Assembly: GCA_017052515.1 (NCBI GenBank)
Contig: JAFHKR010000038.1
Span: forward strand, 124,001 to 188,000
Source: Fictibacillus nanhaiensis
GTDB lineage: Bacteria > Bacillota > Bacilli > Bacillales > Fictibacillaceae
Length of the DNA: 64,000 nt
Direction of reading: 5' to 3'
Both the position numbers and the translations under genes were made by a program. Below, in pieces: positions 1-8,823 of the stretch. Numbering within the stretch: the stretch's first letter is position 1; the number at the start of each line of letters is the position of its first letter. A model generated the notes under the pieces. It was not told the origin of the DNA and did no database searches. It worked only from the letters and a program-made list of their open reading frames with translations.

Positions 1-962
1 AAGCGATTGAAGTAGATGAAAAAGTGAATGCGAAAACAAAGCCTGTTAAAGAGGCTGAATATGAAGGATCGATACAAGGGAAGGGGCCGTATGTAATTTC
101 CAACAGCTCTGTCCAAGCGGTAAAGCTAGTGAACGATCTTATGAAAACAGGTGAGCGTGTTTATAAAGACGATGCAGGAAATTTCTATATCGAAAACCTA
201 TCATCGATAAATAAAAAACTGGTAAAAGAATCCGGAATCAAGCTGCAAACAGCAAAACTTCCAGCACAAAAAGAAAAGCTATCTACATTGAATGTAGCTG
301 TATTAAAAGATGGTGGCATGAATAAAGCACAAAGTCATGCGGGTACGAAGCTCGCATTAGAACGACTCGGTTTCTCTGTTACAGAAGTGACACCGAAAGA
401 AGTGGCAGAGAAAGGTCTATCTTCTTACGATGCGTTCCTGTATGCCGGAACGGATGCCTTGATTCAATACGAGAATGTAAGAGAAGCGAATAAGCCGTTC
501 GTGATTGGCAGCAAGCAAGCTTATGACAATTTTAAAAATAACGTACAAACATTTATCAATAATGGCGGAAAATACATTTCGGTAGGCGCTGGTGGTGCTA
601 AAGCTTCAAGTCAGCTTGGATTAACAACGATAAAAGTATATACGGGCGGCTCCAACAGCAACGGAATTGTCAATGTGAACTATGAAAAAGATGAAGTGAC
701 AGCTGGCTATAAAGAGGCAGATCTCGGATTTGTTTATCGACCAGTTTGGTTTACGGAGTTAGGAAACTCAAAAGCTATCGCCACGTTAGGAGAAGGTGAC
801 TTTTTTGTTGCGGGACACTGGAAAAATAATCAACAAGCAGCTGGCCAAGCCGTGATTGTGGAAGAAGCACAAAAAGACGTTACGTTGATCGGACTCGAAG
901 CAGGATTCCGTGATCACACGGATTATCTGTTCCGCTTATTGTCCAACGCGCTATATCAGTAA
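1..962 (+). CDS. C-terminal part of a probable secreted M14-type zinc carboxypeptidase (5' end outside window)
   Basis: The reading frame is open from base 3 with no ribosome site before the first GTG, so the gene enters from outside the window; about 319 codons are visible. From about residue 90 of the visible part there is a Rossmann-like glutamine-amidotransferase-type domain: alternating strands beginning LNVAVLKDGG, then FVNNGGKY-like and SVGAGGA turns, and a final AGHWKNNQ segment. This resembles the C-terminal amidotransferase-like domain that follows the catalytic domain in long secreted M14 peptidases of Bacillus. The zinc-binding residues would lie upstream and cannot be seen, so the peptidase name is inference. 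It could be another exported protein with this fold. Confidence 0.5.
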   Translation, partial: AIEVDEKVNAKTKPVKEAEYEGSIQGKGPYVISNSSVQAVKLVNDLMKTGERVYKDDAGNFYIENLSSINKKLVKESGIKLQTAKLPAQKEKLSTLNVAVLKDGGMNKAQSHAGTKLALERLGFSVTEVTPKEVAEKGLSSYDAFLYAGTDALIQYENVREANKPFVIGSKQAYDNFKNNVQTFINNGGKYISVGAGGAKASSQLGLTTIKVYTGGSNSNGIVNVNYEKDEVTAGYKEADLGFVYRPVWFTELGNSKAIATLGEGDFFVAGHWKNNQQAAGQAVIVEEAQKDVTLIGLEAGFRDHTDYLFRLLSNALYQ

Positions 963-1134
963 TAGAGCCTTTCTCGTTGACAACCAGATAAGCACTGCAT
1001 TACTTTTATAGGGAAAGTTTACCCTGTTTAATAGGACCTGAAGAGCATTGAACTTGTTTCTTGCTCTTTGGTCTTTCTTTGTATTTAGTCAGAATGAAAT
1101 TTTTGTTGGGGCTATTTTAGTCATCTTTGACAAA

Positions 1135-1261
1135 TTGATTGTAGTGTAAGATGCGAGACTCCTGTGGGACAGGCGGGCAGGTGAGACACTTAAAAGTAAA
1201 ACGTACGAATGTGGCTCACCGCCTGCCCCACGGAAAGCGAGCATCTGAAACGGAAATCAAC
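1135..1261 (+). repeat. Dispersed palindromic repeat, copy 1
   Basis: Intergenic, and the main content of the gap 963-1374. Ends are TTGATTG and GAAATCAAC. Arms pair as AGATGC/GCATCT, GTGGG/CCCCAC and GGTGAG/CTCACC around a central loop. A weak hairpin without a good T tract (1041-1068) lies before it and could end the upstream transcript. Same family as the copies at 4672, 9568, 9804, 17374, 32510, 47321, 54312, 54701, 60026 and 63561. Confidence 0.9.
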
Positions 1262-1374
1262 AACTTACAAGAAACTACTCCAGAAAAATGCCCAAATAGA
1301 GCTGGAATGTTTTAAAGCGTTCAGACAGGTGTAAATTATAAAAGTAAAGCAAACTGAAAGGTGAGTGAAAAATT

Positions 1375-1872
1375 ATGTTCAATAAACTATTTGGAAAAAA
1401 AGAAGTTAAAAAAGAAGAAACACTAATCGCTCCATTAACAGGAAAAATCGTAAACATTGAAGAGGTGCCAGATCCGACGTTCGCTCAGAAGATGATGGGC
1501 GATGGGATTGCGATAGAACCAACAGAAGGTGTTGTAGTCTCTCCAGTTGATGGAGAAATCGTTCAGTTCTTCCACACAAAGCATGCGATCGGCATTCAAT
1601 CAGAAGCTGGCGCAGAAATCCTTATTCATGTTGGTCTTGAAACGGTTAGCATGAACGGTGAAGGTTTCGAGGGTCATGTGAACGTTGGAGATAAAGTAAA
1701 AGCGGGAGACAAGCTTTTAAGCTTTGACCTGGACTTGATTAAAGAAAAAGCGGCTAGCACGGTGACACCAATCGTGATCACAAACGGTGATGCGGTAGAA
1801 TCTTTAGACAAGCGTGCAGCGTCTGAAGCGACAAAAGGTGAAACGTCATTATTGCAGGTTAAAATGAAATAA
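1375..1872 (+). CDS. PTS system glucose-type IIA component
   Basis: 165 aa, the usual length of a free-standing EIIA-Glc (Crr/YpqE type). It carries phosphate from HPr to a sugar-specific IIB domain and acts in the cytoplasm. The two family histidines are visible: His70 in HTKHAIGI and the phosphorylated His85 in ILIHVGLETV, followed by GDKVKAGDKL. The start follows a GAAAGGTGAG ribosome site. No IIBC partner is adjacent, so it probably serves permeases encoded elsewhere that lack their own IIA domain. A strong terminator separates it from the sugar kinase 58 bp downstream. Confidence 0.93.
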   Translation: MFNKLFGKKEVKKEETLIAPLTGKIVNIEEVPDPTFAQKMMGDGIAIEPTEGVVVSPVDGEIVQFFHTKHAIGIQSEAGAEILIHVGLETVSMNGEGFEGHVNVGDKVKAGDKLLSFDLDLIKEKAASTVTPIVITNGDAVESLDKRAASEATKGETSLLQVKMK

Positions 1873-1878
1873 ATCAGG

Positions 1879-1907
1879 AAATCAGGCTAACCATGCCTGA
1901 TTTTTTT
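1879..1907 (+). terminator. Rho-independent terminator after PTS IIA gene
   Basis: 9-bp stem AAATCAGGC / GCCTGATTT with a 7-nt loop, running into seven Ts. Confidence 0.9.
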
Positions 1908-1930
1908 CCAATAAAAAGGGGGAGGCTACG

Positions 1931-2887
1931 ATGAAAAAAGGCGTCATTTCTTTAGGAGAAGCACTTGTTGATTTTATTCCAACGGATGAAACGAACACAA
2001 CATACCAGAAAAGTCCTGGTGGAGCACCTGCCAATGTAGCAGTTGGAGTTGCTCGATTAGGGTCAGCGTCTACTTTTTTAGGAAAAGTTGGGGACGATGT
2101 TCTAGGATCGTTCATGATCGATACTTTAAAGAGCTATGGCGTAAATGCGTTTCATGTGTACAAGACGGAAGAAGTGAGAACAGGCGCTGTCTTTGTAACG
2201 CTTGATCAGAACGGTGAGAGATCGTTCGACTTTTATATCAACCCGAGCGCAGACCGCTTCTTAGAAGAAAAGGATGTACAGCCTAGTCTCTTTAAAGAGC
2301 ATAAGATTCTTCATTTTGGTTCGATCTCTTTAATCGGTGAGCCTTCTAAAAGCGCTACTGAAAAAGCGGTAAGACTCGCAAAAGAGAACGGCATGTGGGT
2401 TTCGTACGATCCGAACTTGCGGTTGTCGCTCTGGAAGACACCTGCACAAGCGCGTGAGACGATTCTCTCGATGCTGCAGCACGCTGACATTGTTAAGATC
2501 TCTGAAGAAGAGCTTGAATTTATCACAGGTTTAAAAAAGGTCGAAGAAGGCATTAAAGTGCTGCAAGAATATGATATTCCCTTACTGTTCATCACACTCG
2601 GCGATGACGGGAGTTACGTGGTCACGAAAGAGGGTGGAGAGTATATCCCGGCAAAGCGTGTCTCTTCGGTAGATACGACCGGAGCAGGAGACGCTTATGT
2701 TGCGGGAGTTCTGCATCAACTGAATGAATATGAGGGCTCACTTCATGACCTGACACTTGATGAAGCGAGCGATATGGCGTTGTTCGGAAGCGTTTCTGGA
2801 GCACTTGCAGTTTCTGTTAAAGGAGCAATGACCGCACTGCCTACTTTAGAGCAAATTGAAAAAGAGCTTGCACAAAATAAACAATAA
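1931..2887 (+). CDS. PfkB-family carbohydrate kinase, probable fructokinase
   Basis: 318 aa, typical of ribokinase/PfkB sugar kinases, which phosphorylate a sugar with ATP in the cytoplasm. The N-terminal PfkB signature SPGGAPANVAV is at residues 28-38, and the C-terminal signature DTTGAGDAY at 248-256 contains the catalytic base Asp254. Start chosen at the ATG after a GGGGGAGG ribosome site. The resemblance is to fructokinases of the YdjE/ScrK type, but aminoimidazole riboside or another sugar cannot be excluded. Its place next to a PTS IIA gene suits a role in sugar use. Confidence 0.85.
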   Translation: MKKGVISLGEALVDFIPTDETNTTYQKSPGGAPANVAVGVARLGSASTFLGKVGDDVLGSFMIDTLKSYGVNAFHVYKTEEVRTGAVFVTLDQNGERSFDFYINPSADRFLEEKDVQPSLFKEHKILHFGSISLIGEPSKSATEKAVRLAKENGMWVSYDPNLRLSLWKTPAQARETILSMLQHADIVKISEEELEFITGLKKVEEGIKVLQEYDIPLLFITLGDDGSYVVTKEGGEYIPAKRVSSVDTTGAGDAYVAGVLHQLNEYEGSLHDLTLDEASDMALFGSVSGALAVSVKGAMTALPTLEQIEKELAQNKQ

Positions 2888-2909
2888 CTGCATATAATAG
2901 GAAAATCTT

Positions 2910-2939
2910 TTGACTAATGTTTTTGTTTTTTGGTAATAT
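2910..2939 (+). promoter_or_regulatory. Sigma-A promoter of the glyS T-box transcript
   Basis: TTGACT at 2910-2915 and TAATAT at 2934-2939 with an 18-bp spacer. The bases TGG just before the -10 give an extended -10 element. Transcription would start near 2946, at the front of the T-box leader. Confidence 0.75.
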
Positions 2940-2954
2940 TATTTTATTATAAAA

Positions 2955-3182
2955 GATGATATGCAGCTGTGAAGGATGAATAGTAGCTAAATGTACACTC
3001 TTTTTAGCGAGCTGGGGATGGTGAGAGCCCGGTAAGAGACATTAGTGAAACGGCAATCCGGAGTTGCTTTTTGAAAAGAGGATTCGTTCTTTACATACGG
3101 ATCAACTAGGGTGGAACCGCGGGAGATACAACTCTCGTCCCTGGGCATAGCGCCTTGGGACGGGAGTTTTTTATTTTTTTTA
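2955..3182 (+). promoter_or_regulatory. T-box leader (glycine) controlling glyS
   Basis: The T-box sequence AGGGTGGAACCGCGG is at 3108-3122. An AGTA loop-E-like motif lies near 2980. A Stem I terminal region (GCTGGGGATGGTGAGAGCC) is at 3020-3038. The likely specifier codon GGC (3052-3054, context GTGAAACGGCAAT) would read tRNA-Gly(GCC). The terminator stem (3131-3142 with 3158-3169) ends in a T run at 3166-3180, and its 5' arm competes with the T-box antiterminator. Uncharged tRNA-Gly should therefore allow readthrough into glyS. Confidence 0.95.
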
Positions 3183-3230
3183 AAAAAAACGGCCGACCCA
3201 TAAGGCAAAACCTAAATGGGAGGAATAACA

Positions 3231-4613
3231 ATGACAAAAAACATGGAAACCATCACAAATCATGCGAAACACCGCGGTTTTGTATTTCCGGGATCTGAAA
3301 TTTACGGAGGTCTTGCAAACACGTGGGATTACGGCCCGCTAGGTGTTGAGTTGAAAAACAACGTAAAAAAAGCTTGGTGGAAAAAGTTCGTCCAAGAATC
3401 ACCTTACAACGTAGGTCTTGATGCAGCGATCCTGATGAACCCTCGTACGTGGGAAGCATCTGGCCACATCGGAAACTTCAACGATCCGATGATGGACTGT
3501 AAGAACTGTAAAGCGCGTCACCGTGCTGATAAATTGATTGAAGACGCTGCTGATCAAGATGGAAAAGAAATTATCGTAGACGGTCTTCCTTTCGAGAAGA
3601 TGGAAGAGTTAGTGAAAGAATACAACATCGCTTGTCCTGAGTGCGGAAGCCATGACTTCACAAGCATCCGTCAGTTCAACTTAATGTTCAAAACACACCA
3701 AGGTGTGACGGAATCAAGTTCAAACGAAATCTACATGCGTCCAGAAACAGCGCAAGGAATCTTCGTTAACTTTAAAAATGTTCAACGTACGATGCGTAAA
3801 AAATTACCGTTCGGTATCGCGCAGATCGGTAAGAGCTTCCGTAACGAGATCACACCTGGTAACTTCACGTTCCGTACACGTGAGTTCGAACAGATGGAGC
3901 TTGAGTTCTTCTGTAAGCCAGGAAGTGAGATCGAATGGTTCAACTATTGGAAAGATACAGCTGAAAACTGGCTGAAATCATTGGGTATGGCGTCAGAAAA
4001 CCTTCGTCTTCGCGACCATAACGAAGATGAGCTTTCTCACTACTCCAATGCAACAACTGACTTTGAATACAAGTTCCCGTTCGGTTGGGGAGAGCTTTGG
4101 GGTGTTGCATCTCGTACGGATTTCGATTTGAAGCGTCATATGGAATTCTCAGGTGAAGATTTCAACTATATCGATCAAGAAACAAACGAGCGTTATGTTC
4201 CTTATTGCATCGAGCCATCTCTAGGTGCTGACCGCGTAACGTTGGCGTTCTTGATTGATGCGTACGAAGATGAGCAGCTTGAAGATGGTACTTCAAGAAC
4301 GGTTATGCACCTGCACCCTGCACTAGCTCCTTATAAAGCAGCGATCTTGCCACTATCTAAGAAGCTATCTGAAGAAGCAACAGAAGTGTTTAGCTCACTT
4401 GCGAAAGATTTCAATGTGGACTATGACGAAACAGGATCGATCGGTAAACGTTACCGTCGTCAAGATGAAGTTGGTACACCTTTCTGTATCACGTATGACT
4501 TTGATTCCAAAGAAGACGGCATGGTAACCGTACGTGACCGTGACACGATGGAACAAACGCGCGTGAAGATTGCAGATCTTAAAAGCTTTATTGAGGAAAA
4601 AGTTCAGTTTTAA
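3231..4613 (+). CDS. glyS: Glycyl-tRNA synthetase, single-chain (dimeric) type
   Basis: 460 aa class II synthetase that charges tRNA-Gly. The start is the ATG 8 bp after GGGAGG; an in-frame ATG at 3216 overlaps that site and is not used. Visible features: N-terminal [12 protein letters not shown]; a zinc knuckle pair Cys90/Cys93 and Cys135/Cys138; motif 2 around FRNEITP and [10 protein letters not shown] (203-222); motif 3 EPSLGADR (328-335); and a C-terminal anticodon domain ending [20 protein letters not shown]. This is the archaeal/eukaryal-like alpha2 enzyme, not the GlyQ+GlyS heterotetramer of B. subtilis. Expression is T-box controlled. Confidence 0.97.
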   Translation: MTKNMETITNHAKHRGFVFPGSEIYGGLANTWDYGPLGVELKNNVKKAWWKKFVQESPYNVGLDAAILMNPRTWEASGHIGNFNDPMMDCKNCKARHRADKLIEDAADQDGKEIIVDGLPFEKMEELVKEYNIACPECGSHDFTSIRQFNLMFKTHQGVTESSSNEIYMRPETAQGIFVNFKNVQRTMRKKLPFGIAQIGKSFRNEITPGNFTFRTREFEQMELEFFCKPGSEIEWFNYWKDTAENWLKSLGMASENLRLRDHNEDELSHYSNATTDFEYKFPFGWGELWGVASRTDFDLKRHMEFSGEDFNYIDQETNERYVPYCIEPSLGADRVTLAFLIDAYEDEQLEDGTSRTVMHLHPALAPYKAAILPLSKKLSEEATEVFSSLAKDFNVDYDETGSIGKRYRRQDEVGTPFCITYDFDSKEDGMVTVRDRDTMEQTRVKIADLKSFIEEKVQF

Positions 4614-4671
4614 TTCTTTGAAAGAAGCAATGTTGCTTTTGGTTAAAACTCACAAAAGGCATCATTAGCAA

Positions 4672-4799
4672 GTTGATTGGAGTGCAAGGTGCGAGACTCC
4701 TAGGGGATCAGCGGGACAGGTGAGACACCTAACAGCGCAGAGCGCTAGGTGGCTCACCGCACGCCCCCCGGAAAGCGAGCACCTGAAACGGAAATCAAC
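4672..4799 (+). repeat. Dispersed palindromic repeat, copy 2
   Basis: Ends GTTGATTGG and GAAATCAACC. Paired arms AGGTGC/GCACCT, GGTGAG/CTCACC, CACCTA/TAGGTG and a central GCGC..GCGC hairpin. It lies between glyS and its downstream terminator-like hairpin, so it would be transcribed with the glyS 3' end. Confidence 0.9.
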
Positions 4800-4821
4800 C
4801 TCTTTCAAGCTTTAAAATTTT

Positions 4822-4862
4822 AAGCACACATTTGCGTCTTGCGATGTGTGCTTCTGTTTTTT
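4822..4862 (+). terminator. Rho-independent terminator downstream of glyS
   Basis: 10-bp stem AAGCACACAT / ATGTGTGCTT with a T-rich tail (4857-4862). It follows repeat copy 2. Confidence 0.8.
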
Positions 4863-4935
4863 CGCAGGAGTTTATTCTACAATAGAGTATGAGAGATTAA
4901 TTTATAGCCCTCGGGCTTTTATTGGAGGTATATAC

Positions 4936-6039
4936 ATGAACGAAGGACGTATTCAAAAGGTACAGAACTGGTTAAAGCAAGAAGGGCATACTTTCGCGTT
5001 CATTCACACGACAGCAAACGTGTTCTATCTATCAGGATTGTATTCGGATCCGCATGAACGTGTGTTGGGTGTAGCTGTACTTGCAGAAGGAGAGCCATTC
5101 ATGATCTGTCCAGGCATGGAGCGTTCGCAAGCTAAAGACGCGGGCTGGACGTATGAGATTGTTGGATACAGCGATTCTGAAGATCCTTGGGCGAAGGTAC
5201 AAGAAGCTTTAGCTACCCGTGGAGTAACTGCAGCATCAACGATTGCCGTTGAAAAAGAAACACTTCCATACGCACGTGGCGAAAAGCTACTTGGTATGTT
5301 TGATGGTGCGAACTTGGTCGGAGCTGAAGAGTTGATGAACGAGCTTCGTCTCATAAAAGAAGAAAGCGAGTTAAAGACGTTGCGTGAAGCAGCTAGACTT
5401 GCTGACTATGGGGTTGAAGTTGGAGTTGCAGCACTTCGTGAGGGTGTAACAGAGATGGAAGTACTTGCGAAAATCGAATACGAATTGAAGCAAAAAGGCA
5501 TAAGTGCGATGTCGTTTTCTACAATGGTACTATTCGGTGAAAAAGCGGGACAGCCTCATGGTAAACCAGGCTTGAGAAAACTTCAGCACGGCGACTTTGT
5601 TTTATTCGATCTAGGAGTAGTCCTTGACGGTTATTGTTCGGACATCACGCGTACAGTAGCGTTTGGCGATCTGAATGAAAAGCGCCGCGAGATTTATGAT
5701 ACTGTGCTTCAGGCACAATTAAAGGCGTTAGCAGCTTCTAAGCCAGGAACACGTATCGGTGACCTTGACGTGATCGCGCGAAAACACATCACGGAAGCAG
5801 GATACGGAGATCACTTCCCGCATCGCATCGGACACGGCCTTGGAATCGATGTACATGAATTCCCGTCCGTGAGTGACAACAACGATGGCGTGCTTCGTGA
5901 AGGAATGACGTATACGATCGAGCCAGGCATCTATGTTGATGATGTCGGCGGTGTACGTATTGAAGATGACGTCTATGTAACGGCAGATGGGCACGAAACA
6001 CTGACGAAATATCCAAAAGAGCTGCAGATTATTAAATAA
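4936..6039 (+). CDS. M24B metallopeptidase, probable Xaa-Pro dipeptidase/aminopeptidase
   Basis: 367 aa from the ATG placed 7 bp after TTGGAGG. The frame is open further upstream, but that stretch overlaps the glyS terminator and has no ribosome site. N-terminal creatinase-like domain to about residue 135, then the pita-bread catalytic domain. Five metal ligands are visible: Asp225 (LFDLG), Asp236 (CSDITRT), His300 (HRIGHGLG), Glu329 (TIEPGIY) and Glu343 (RIEDDV). The family removes N-terminal residues preceding proline in the cytoplasm using two divalent metals. Length and motifs match B. subtilis YqhT/PepQ-type enzymes. Confidence 0.92.
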   Translation: MNEGRIQKVQNWLKQEGHTFAFIHTTANVFYLSGLYSDPHERVLGVAVLAEGEPFMICPGMERSQAKDAGWTYEIVGYSDSEDPWAKVQEALATRGVTAASTIAVEKETLPYARGEKLLGMFDGANLVGAEELMNELRLIKEESELKTLREAARLADYGVEVGVAALREGVTEMEVLAKIEYELKQKGISAMSFSTMVLFGEKAGQPHGKPGLRKLQHGDFVLFDLGVVLDGYCSDITRTVAFGDLNEKRREIYDTVLQAQLKALAASKPGTRIGDLDVIARKHITEAGYGDHFPHRIGHGLGIDVHEFPSVSDNNDGVLREGMTYTIEPGIYVDDVGGVRIEDDVYVTADGHETLTKYPKELQIIK

Positions 6040-6055
6040 AAGTAGATAAATAATG

Positions 6056-6092
6056 AAGGATGGCACTTGTGGGAGCCATCCTTTTCTTTTTT
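6056..6092 (+). terminator. Terminator after the M24 peptidase gene
   Basis: 9-bp perfect stem AAGGATGGC / GCCATCCTT with a 10-nt loop and a T-rich tail. Confidence 0.9.
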
Positions 6093-6143
6093 GTAGTCGA
6101 AGAAAGTAGCCAGATAGTCACTTTGGTAGGTGCTTAGAGGTGC

Positions 6144-6240
6144 AATCCACAAGTTTTGCCTTTGAATCCACGAAAAATGACGTTCAATCCACGAGTTTTG
6201 TTCCTCAATCCACATATTTGAGGATTATATCCACGAGTCT
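6144..6240. repeat. 21-bp-period array A (core AATCCAC)
   Basis: AATCCAC begins at 6144, 6165, 6186 and 6207, and TATCCAC at 6228: five units with exactly 21-bp steps. Read on the minus strand the unit is about AAAACTCGTGGATT followed by seven variable bases. It sits just after the M24 terminator in a convergent gap. The same core occurs, inverted, in the array at 27969. Confidence 0.9.
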
Positions 6241-6281
6241 ACAAACTTAGACAATTATCGACAAACGGTTACCCGTATTCT

Positions 6282-6758
6282 CTAAGTTTTTATCACTGAA
6301 ATTCCAATCTGCTTATTTTTATGATCATCCCACACTCTTTGTATCTCAAACGTACCTTCCTCAAAGAATAACGGAAACCTCTCTTTAAACCAGTCTTGCA
6401 TGGGAAGATCTAATGCATAACTTATAGGCACCCACAAAAGTTCTCCCTCTGGTGGATCTAACAAAAGTTCACCTTCAAAAGTATTCGTCCAATAGTTGAA
6501 CACCATATATCTCACATTCTTTTGTGGGTTTACATACTCATCGATTCCTTTAAAAACTAAATTTGAGACATGTAATCCTGTTTCTTCTTTAACTTCACGA
6601 CAAGCACCATCTACTAAGGTTTCAGGAAAATCCACTTTTCCGCCAGGAGCTAAAAAACCTGGAAAGCCAAGAATGTCTGGCCGCTTAATCAACAGCACTT
6701 TCTCTCCGTTCTGAACCATGCACATCGTATAAAGTCGGTGTTCAATAGATATCGTCAC
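6282..6758 (-). CDS. Nudix hydrolase
   Basis: 158 aa from a GTG placed 7 bp after GGAGG. The Nudix box spans about residues 39-61: GGKVDFPE, then REVKEETGL with the metal-binding glutamates. Family members hydrolyse a nucleoside diphosphate linked to another group; the MutT-like layout (nucleotide entry loop FLAPGGK, C-terminal W-rich tail) suggests an oxidised-nucleotide diphosphatase (8-oxo-dGTP type), but substrate cannot be read from sequence. Single gene, divergent from tetR; the shared 94-bp gap holds the tetR promoter and operator. Confidence 0.88.
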   Translation of the reverse strand: MTISIEHRLYTMCMVQNGEKVLLIKRPDILGFPGFLAPGGKVDFPETLVDGACREVKEETGLHVSNLVFKGIDEYVNPQKNVRYMVFNYWTNTFEGELLLDPPEGELLWVPISYALDLPMQDWFKERFPLFFEEGTFEIQRVWDDHKNKQIGISVIKT

Positions 6759-6780
6759 ACATCATCCTCCACAAAATCAT

Positions 6781-6809
6781 TTTACTTATTTTAACATATA
6801 CTCTATAAT
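6781..6809 (+). promoter_or_regulatory. Sigma-A promoter of the tetR gene
   Basis: TTTACT (6781-6786), 17-bp spacer, TATAAT (6804-6809). The palindromic operator follows directly, so a bound repressor would cover the transcription start. Confidence 0.7.
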
Positions 6810-6810
6810 A

Positions 6811-6830
6811 ATGATTGATTAACCAATCAT
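6811..6830. promoter_or_regulatory. TetR-type operator O1 (autoregulatory site)
   Basis: ATGATTGATTAACCAATCAT is an inverted repeat with one mismatched pair, just after the tetR -10. It shares the GATTGATTAAYCAATC core with the site at 7486. Confidence 0.75.
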
Positions 6831-6852
6831 CCATAAAAAGGAGATTATTCAA

Positions 6853-7455
6853 TTGCCTTTATCACATAAACAAATGAAAGCGATGGAACAAAAGCGTGAA
6901 AAGATTTTAGAGCAGGCGATCTTGTTATTTGCAGAGCAAGGGTATGAGAGCACCACCATTGCAAAAGTGGCAAAAGCCGCAGGTGTTAGTTTTGGAAGTG
7001 TATTTACGTACTTTGAAAATAAGGATCAGCTTTTTTATCATGCTGTAACAGAGCCTTTAGAAAAACAATACAGAGAAGCGATGTTAGATTTTAATCCAAA
7101 TGCTGAAGATCTTTTGACTGAGATTAAAAGCATGATAGATAAACATATTACGATTTTTATCGAGATGCGTACATATCTGCAGCTGGTCGTGCAAGTGATC
7201 GGACAGCATACGAAGTTTCCTGAACCGTTTAAAGTTCTGGACGAATTTAGTCTGACGTTTATTTTAAAACTTCAAAAGATCATACGAAATGGTCAAAAAA
7301 GCGGAGTTCTAGAAGAATCTGATGAAGACTTAACAGCAACAGCATATCTCGGCTTTCTATTAGGAATTCGATTAACGTTTACAGACTATGCCGTATCTCG
7401 CGTAAGAGAAAAGTTTAAGATTCCAGCTTTCCAACTGTTATATCCGAAACGCTAA
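6853..7455 (+). CDS. TetR-family transcriptional repressor
   Basis: 200 aa, starting at TTG 8 bp after AAGGAG. The N-terminal DNA-binding domain is clear at about residues 16-63: ILEQAILLFAEQGYESTTI, then VAKAAGVSFGSVFTYFENKDQL, the classic helix-turn-helix with the YF(E)NK turn. The C-terminal part is a helical ligand-binding and dimerisation domain. The downstream gene is an MFS exporter, and both promoters carry the same palindrome, so it most likely represses itself and the exporter until an inducer binds. Confidence 0.92.
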   Translation: MPLSHKQMKAMEQKREKILEQAILLFAEQGYESTTIAKVAKAAGVSFGSVFTYFENKDQLFYHAVTEPLEKQYREAMLDFNPNAEDLLTEIKSMIDKHITIFIEMRTYLQLVVQVIGQHTKFPEPFKVLDEFSLTFILKLQKIIRNGQKSGVLEESDEDLTATAYLGFLLGIRLTFTDYAVSRVREKFKIPAFQLLYPKR

Positions 7456-7485
7456 AAGGTGTTTCGGTTACTTTTTATCTTAACA

Positions 7486-7505
7486 ACGATTGATTAATCA
7501 ATCGT
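7486..7505. promoter_or_regulatory. TetR-type operator O2 before the MFS gene
   Basis: ACGATTGATTAATCAATCGT is a perfect 20-bp palindrome ending two A's and a G-rich ribosome site before the MFS start. It matches O1 in its core. Confidence 0.8.
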
Positions 7506-7521
7506 AAAAGGAGAGGGAAAT

Positions 7522-8783
7522 ATGAATTTCTTTTCGTTTCATCGCAACATCCAGCTAAGGTTAGTGCTCCAATTTATTACGACTTTTGCTTCTTCAGCCG
7601 TAATCCCATTTCTAGCTATCTTTTTTTCTAATCAGGTAGGGGCTTTTTCCACGGGTTTGATGTATATCGGAGTCATTCTATCCGGAATATTGGGAGCGTT
7701 ATTGGGCGGGAAGCGTTCCGATCAATTCGGAAGAAAGAGAATTATCTTACTAAGTGAGAGCATGATTGGTCTCGGTTACTTGATTGCTGGAGCTCTCAAT
7801 CTGATCTTTCCTCTTTCAGCATATATGAACTTTGTACTGTTCATCGTTATTCTCTTTTTTACAGGTATGGCTGGACCTGCGTATGGCGCAATCATTATTG
7901 ATTCAAGTACGAAGGAAAACAGAAAGACCATTTATACGATATCCTATTGGCTTAGTAATTTAGCGGTTGCTGCAGGGGGAATAACAGGGGCTATCCTTTT
8001 TAAGACCTATCCATATGAATTATTCTTAGGAATCGCATTGGTTACATTTTTCACGTGGGTGGTGAGTTGGTTATGGCTTGAGGATGTGCGGTTGCCGAGC
8101 GCTGTGAATCAGGATAACAACGTATCTAAAAGCTTGCAGGGAAGCTATAAAGACATTTTTTTGAACCGGAAATTTATCCTATTTACGGTAGCAGGGTTGT
8201 TTCTTATCACTTTAGAAGAGAGTCTGACCACATATATCGGTGTAAAACTCGTAAGCGATATGAAGGACCCGGTTGCGTTACTGCCTTTTACATCACTAAT
8301 TGAAGTAGATGGATTTCAGTTGATCGGTTTACTGAAAGCGGAGAACACCCTCTTAGTTGTCGTCTTGAGTCTAGTAATAGCCACTATATTTAAGCGTTTC
8401 AAAGACCGTTCTTTAATGCTTGGAGGAGGATTTGCATACGCTTTAGGTTTTGTGGTGATCAGCTATAGCACGAGTCCCATTGTTTTAATCATAGCTATGT
8501 TTATTGCGTCTGTTGGTGAACTGATTCATATCCTGCTAAACAAGCTTATGTTGCCTCGATCATACCGGATGATGCTAGAGGCTCCTACATGGCGATCTAC
8601 GGACTATCGTTTCATGTGTCTGGAATGGTCGCCGCACTATTCGTCATGATGAGCGGAATCCTTTCAGCCAATACGATCACCTTGCTGTTTAGTTTGATGG
8701 GTCTTACTAGTTTGATCATTTATCACTTTCTATTTCGATCTGAAGAGTCTGCAGAGACGAAGGCTGTTAAAACTACAGCATAA
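7522..8783 (+). pseudogene. MFS transporter gene broken by a frameshift near 8557-8586
   Basis: The first frame runs from ATG 7522 (after GGAGAGGG) and ends at 8649 with an unrelated tail (from about YRMMLEAPTW). The natural C-terminus continues in another frame to 8783: IIPDDARGSYMAIYGLSF, then two more membrane segments. DDARGSYMAIYGL is the usual MFS loop before the last helices. Restoring one lost base near 8555 (CCTCGATCATA) would rejoin them into about 419 aa with 12 segments. MFS signature LGGKRSDQFGRKR lies after helix 2. The product would be a multidrug-type exporter under the TetR upstream. It may be a true mutation or a sequencing error. Confidence 0.85.
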
Positions 8784-8785
8784 AA

Positions 8786-8815
8786 AAGAAGCAGAACATT
8801 TTCTGCTTCTTTCAA
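8786..8815. terminator. Bidirectional terminator, MFS / hemolysin III
   Basis: 12-bp perfect stem AAAGAAGCAGAA / TTCTGCTTCTTT with a 4-nt loop, flanked by A and T runs; serves both convergent genes. Confidence 0.85.
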
Positions 8816-8823
8816 AAAATATT

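Noticed and set aside
4906-4917. Small AGCCCTCGGGCT hairpin before the M24 peptidase ribosome site as an attenuator
   Set aside because: Only four base pairs around a tetraloop; too weak and not followed by a proper T tract.
4846-4935. Longer N-terminus for the M24 peptidase
   Set aside because: The added 30 codons run through the glyS terminator; the ATG at 4936 has a clear GGAGG.
5973-6215. Minus-strand reading frame with repeated W-I motifs, and a similar one (IN/LNPR repeats) at 27855-28073
   Set aside because: Each is merely the translation of a 21-bp array in one frame (21 bp is seven codons). There is no ribosome site and codon use is unlike real genes.
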